A DNA stretch of 64,000 nucleotides from Halobacteriovorax sp. (GTDB lineage: Bacteria > Bdellovibrionota > Bacteriovoracia > Bacteriovoracales > Bacteriovoracaceae). Shown piece by piece: positions 63,705 through 64,000 of this stretch (position 1 is the first letter of the stretch; each line of letters opens with the position of its first letter). Made by a program: the position numbers and the translations under genes. Below the pieces are notes generated by a model, which did no database searches, was not told where the DNA came from, and worked only from the letters and a program-made list of their open reading frames with translations. The stretch is from positions 496,001 through 560,000 of the forward strand of contig PBIO01000014.1 in the NCBI GenBank assembly GCA_002720865.1. Direction: 5' to 3'.

Positions 63705-64000
63705 TGAAATATCTTCTTCTTTTTTTTGTCGTCAATTCAGCGTGGTCGAAAGTTATCGACCACTCTGTGACGATGAAGCGTGTTGAAATTTATACGATTA
63801 AAGAAGCCTGTCAGGCCCTTGGCCATACCGATCTCTTATTAGTTGATAAAAAAGATAGAAGTCATCTTGATTGTATGGGCTCTTATGAAAAAGTAACTTC
63901 TTTTTGCGAAAAAAAATTCCCTAATGATAAAACACTGACCCGTGGGTATATAGATGATACTTCCAATCAGGTCATCTGCGAGCGCGGAACAAATGTCGTA
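63704..64000 (+). CDS. Exported protein, partial (runs off the window)
   Basis: An ATG sharing a base with the gdhA stop opens a 99-codon frame that is still open at the window end. It begins with a signal peptide (MKYLLLFFVVNSAWS) and contains four cysteines in the first 99 residues. The sequence does not match a family I recognise. Translational coupling with gdhA is likely from the TAATG junction. Confidence 0.65.
   Translation, partial: MKYLLLFFVVNSAWSKVIDHSVTMKRVEIYTIKEACQALGHTDLLLVDKKDRSHLDCMGSYEKVTSFCEKKFPNDKTLTRGYIDDTSNQVICERGTNVV

Overview
This 64 kb stretch is AT-rich, gene-dense and free of insertion sequences, CRISPR arrays or long non-coding gaps; the longest gap is about 297 bases. 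Overlapping start and stop codons (TAATG, ATGA) are common, TTG and GTG starts are frequent, and lipoproteins and signal peptides show a Gram-negative envelope. PrkA kinase, an orphan S74 chaperone domain, a minor pilin with a long fibre, a NadA/cysteine desulfurase pair and ParA/ParB together suggest a Deltaproteobacteria-like predator of the Bdellovibrionota (Bacteriovorax/Halobacteriovorax type). That assignment is inference from gene content and base composition only.

Bases 1-45,000 are dominated by a surface-glycan or glycoconjugate locus. It contains a two-gene ABC exporter (Wzm/Wzt type), GT2, GT4 and several GT-C membrane glycosyltransferases, three DegT-type aminotransferases, an SDR epimerase, a WbuC cupin, heptose-activation genes (GmhA and HldC types), a sugar nucleotidyltransferase, an APH-like kinase, a carbamoyltransferase fused to an SxtJ-like membrane domain, two DUF5989 (SxtK-like) mini-proteins and five SGNH-hydrolase-like proteins. 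Its most striking feature is eight radical SAM enzymes in about 42 kb, spread over several operons on both strands. Two sub-modules deserve attention. The first (9283-11513) is a radical SAM enzyme, a PqqD-like protein and a small protein with a self-cleaving S74 domain. The second (24302-29385, minus strand) is a seven-gene operon joining an SplB-like radical SAM protein, a SufS-like cysteine desulfurase and a PP-loop ATPase with membrane mini-proteins and an SGNH protein, which looks like a sulfur-transfer module. Embedded in this half are a DsbA-like lipoprotein and a 748-residue type IV pilin-fibre fusion.

Bases 45,000-50,300 hold small accessory genes: DUF1330, DUF6122, a helical-repeat protein, a Cys-rich lipoprotein, a glyoxalase-fold protein, a Cys/His-rich membrane protein, tRNA-His, a beta-barrel protein, a structured intergenic region with three hairpins, a secreted protein and a HAD phosphatase.

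Bases 50,300-64,000 look like core genome: RluA pseudouridine synthase, PrkA, a pair of secreted proteins (one FGE-like), a rhodanese-NadA-cysteine desulfurase-lipoprotein operon, ParA/ParB, a secreted protein, glutamate dehydrogenase and the start of another exported protein cut by the window edge.

Starts were moved inward from the longest reading frame where a Shine-Dalgarno sequence, signal peptide or family N-terminus argued for it. Domain calls rest on reading motifs by eye, without database searches.
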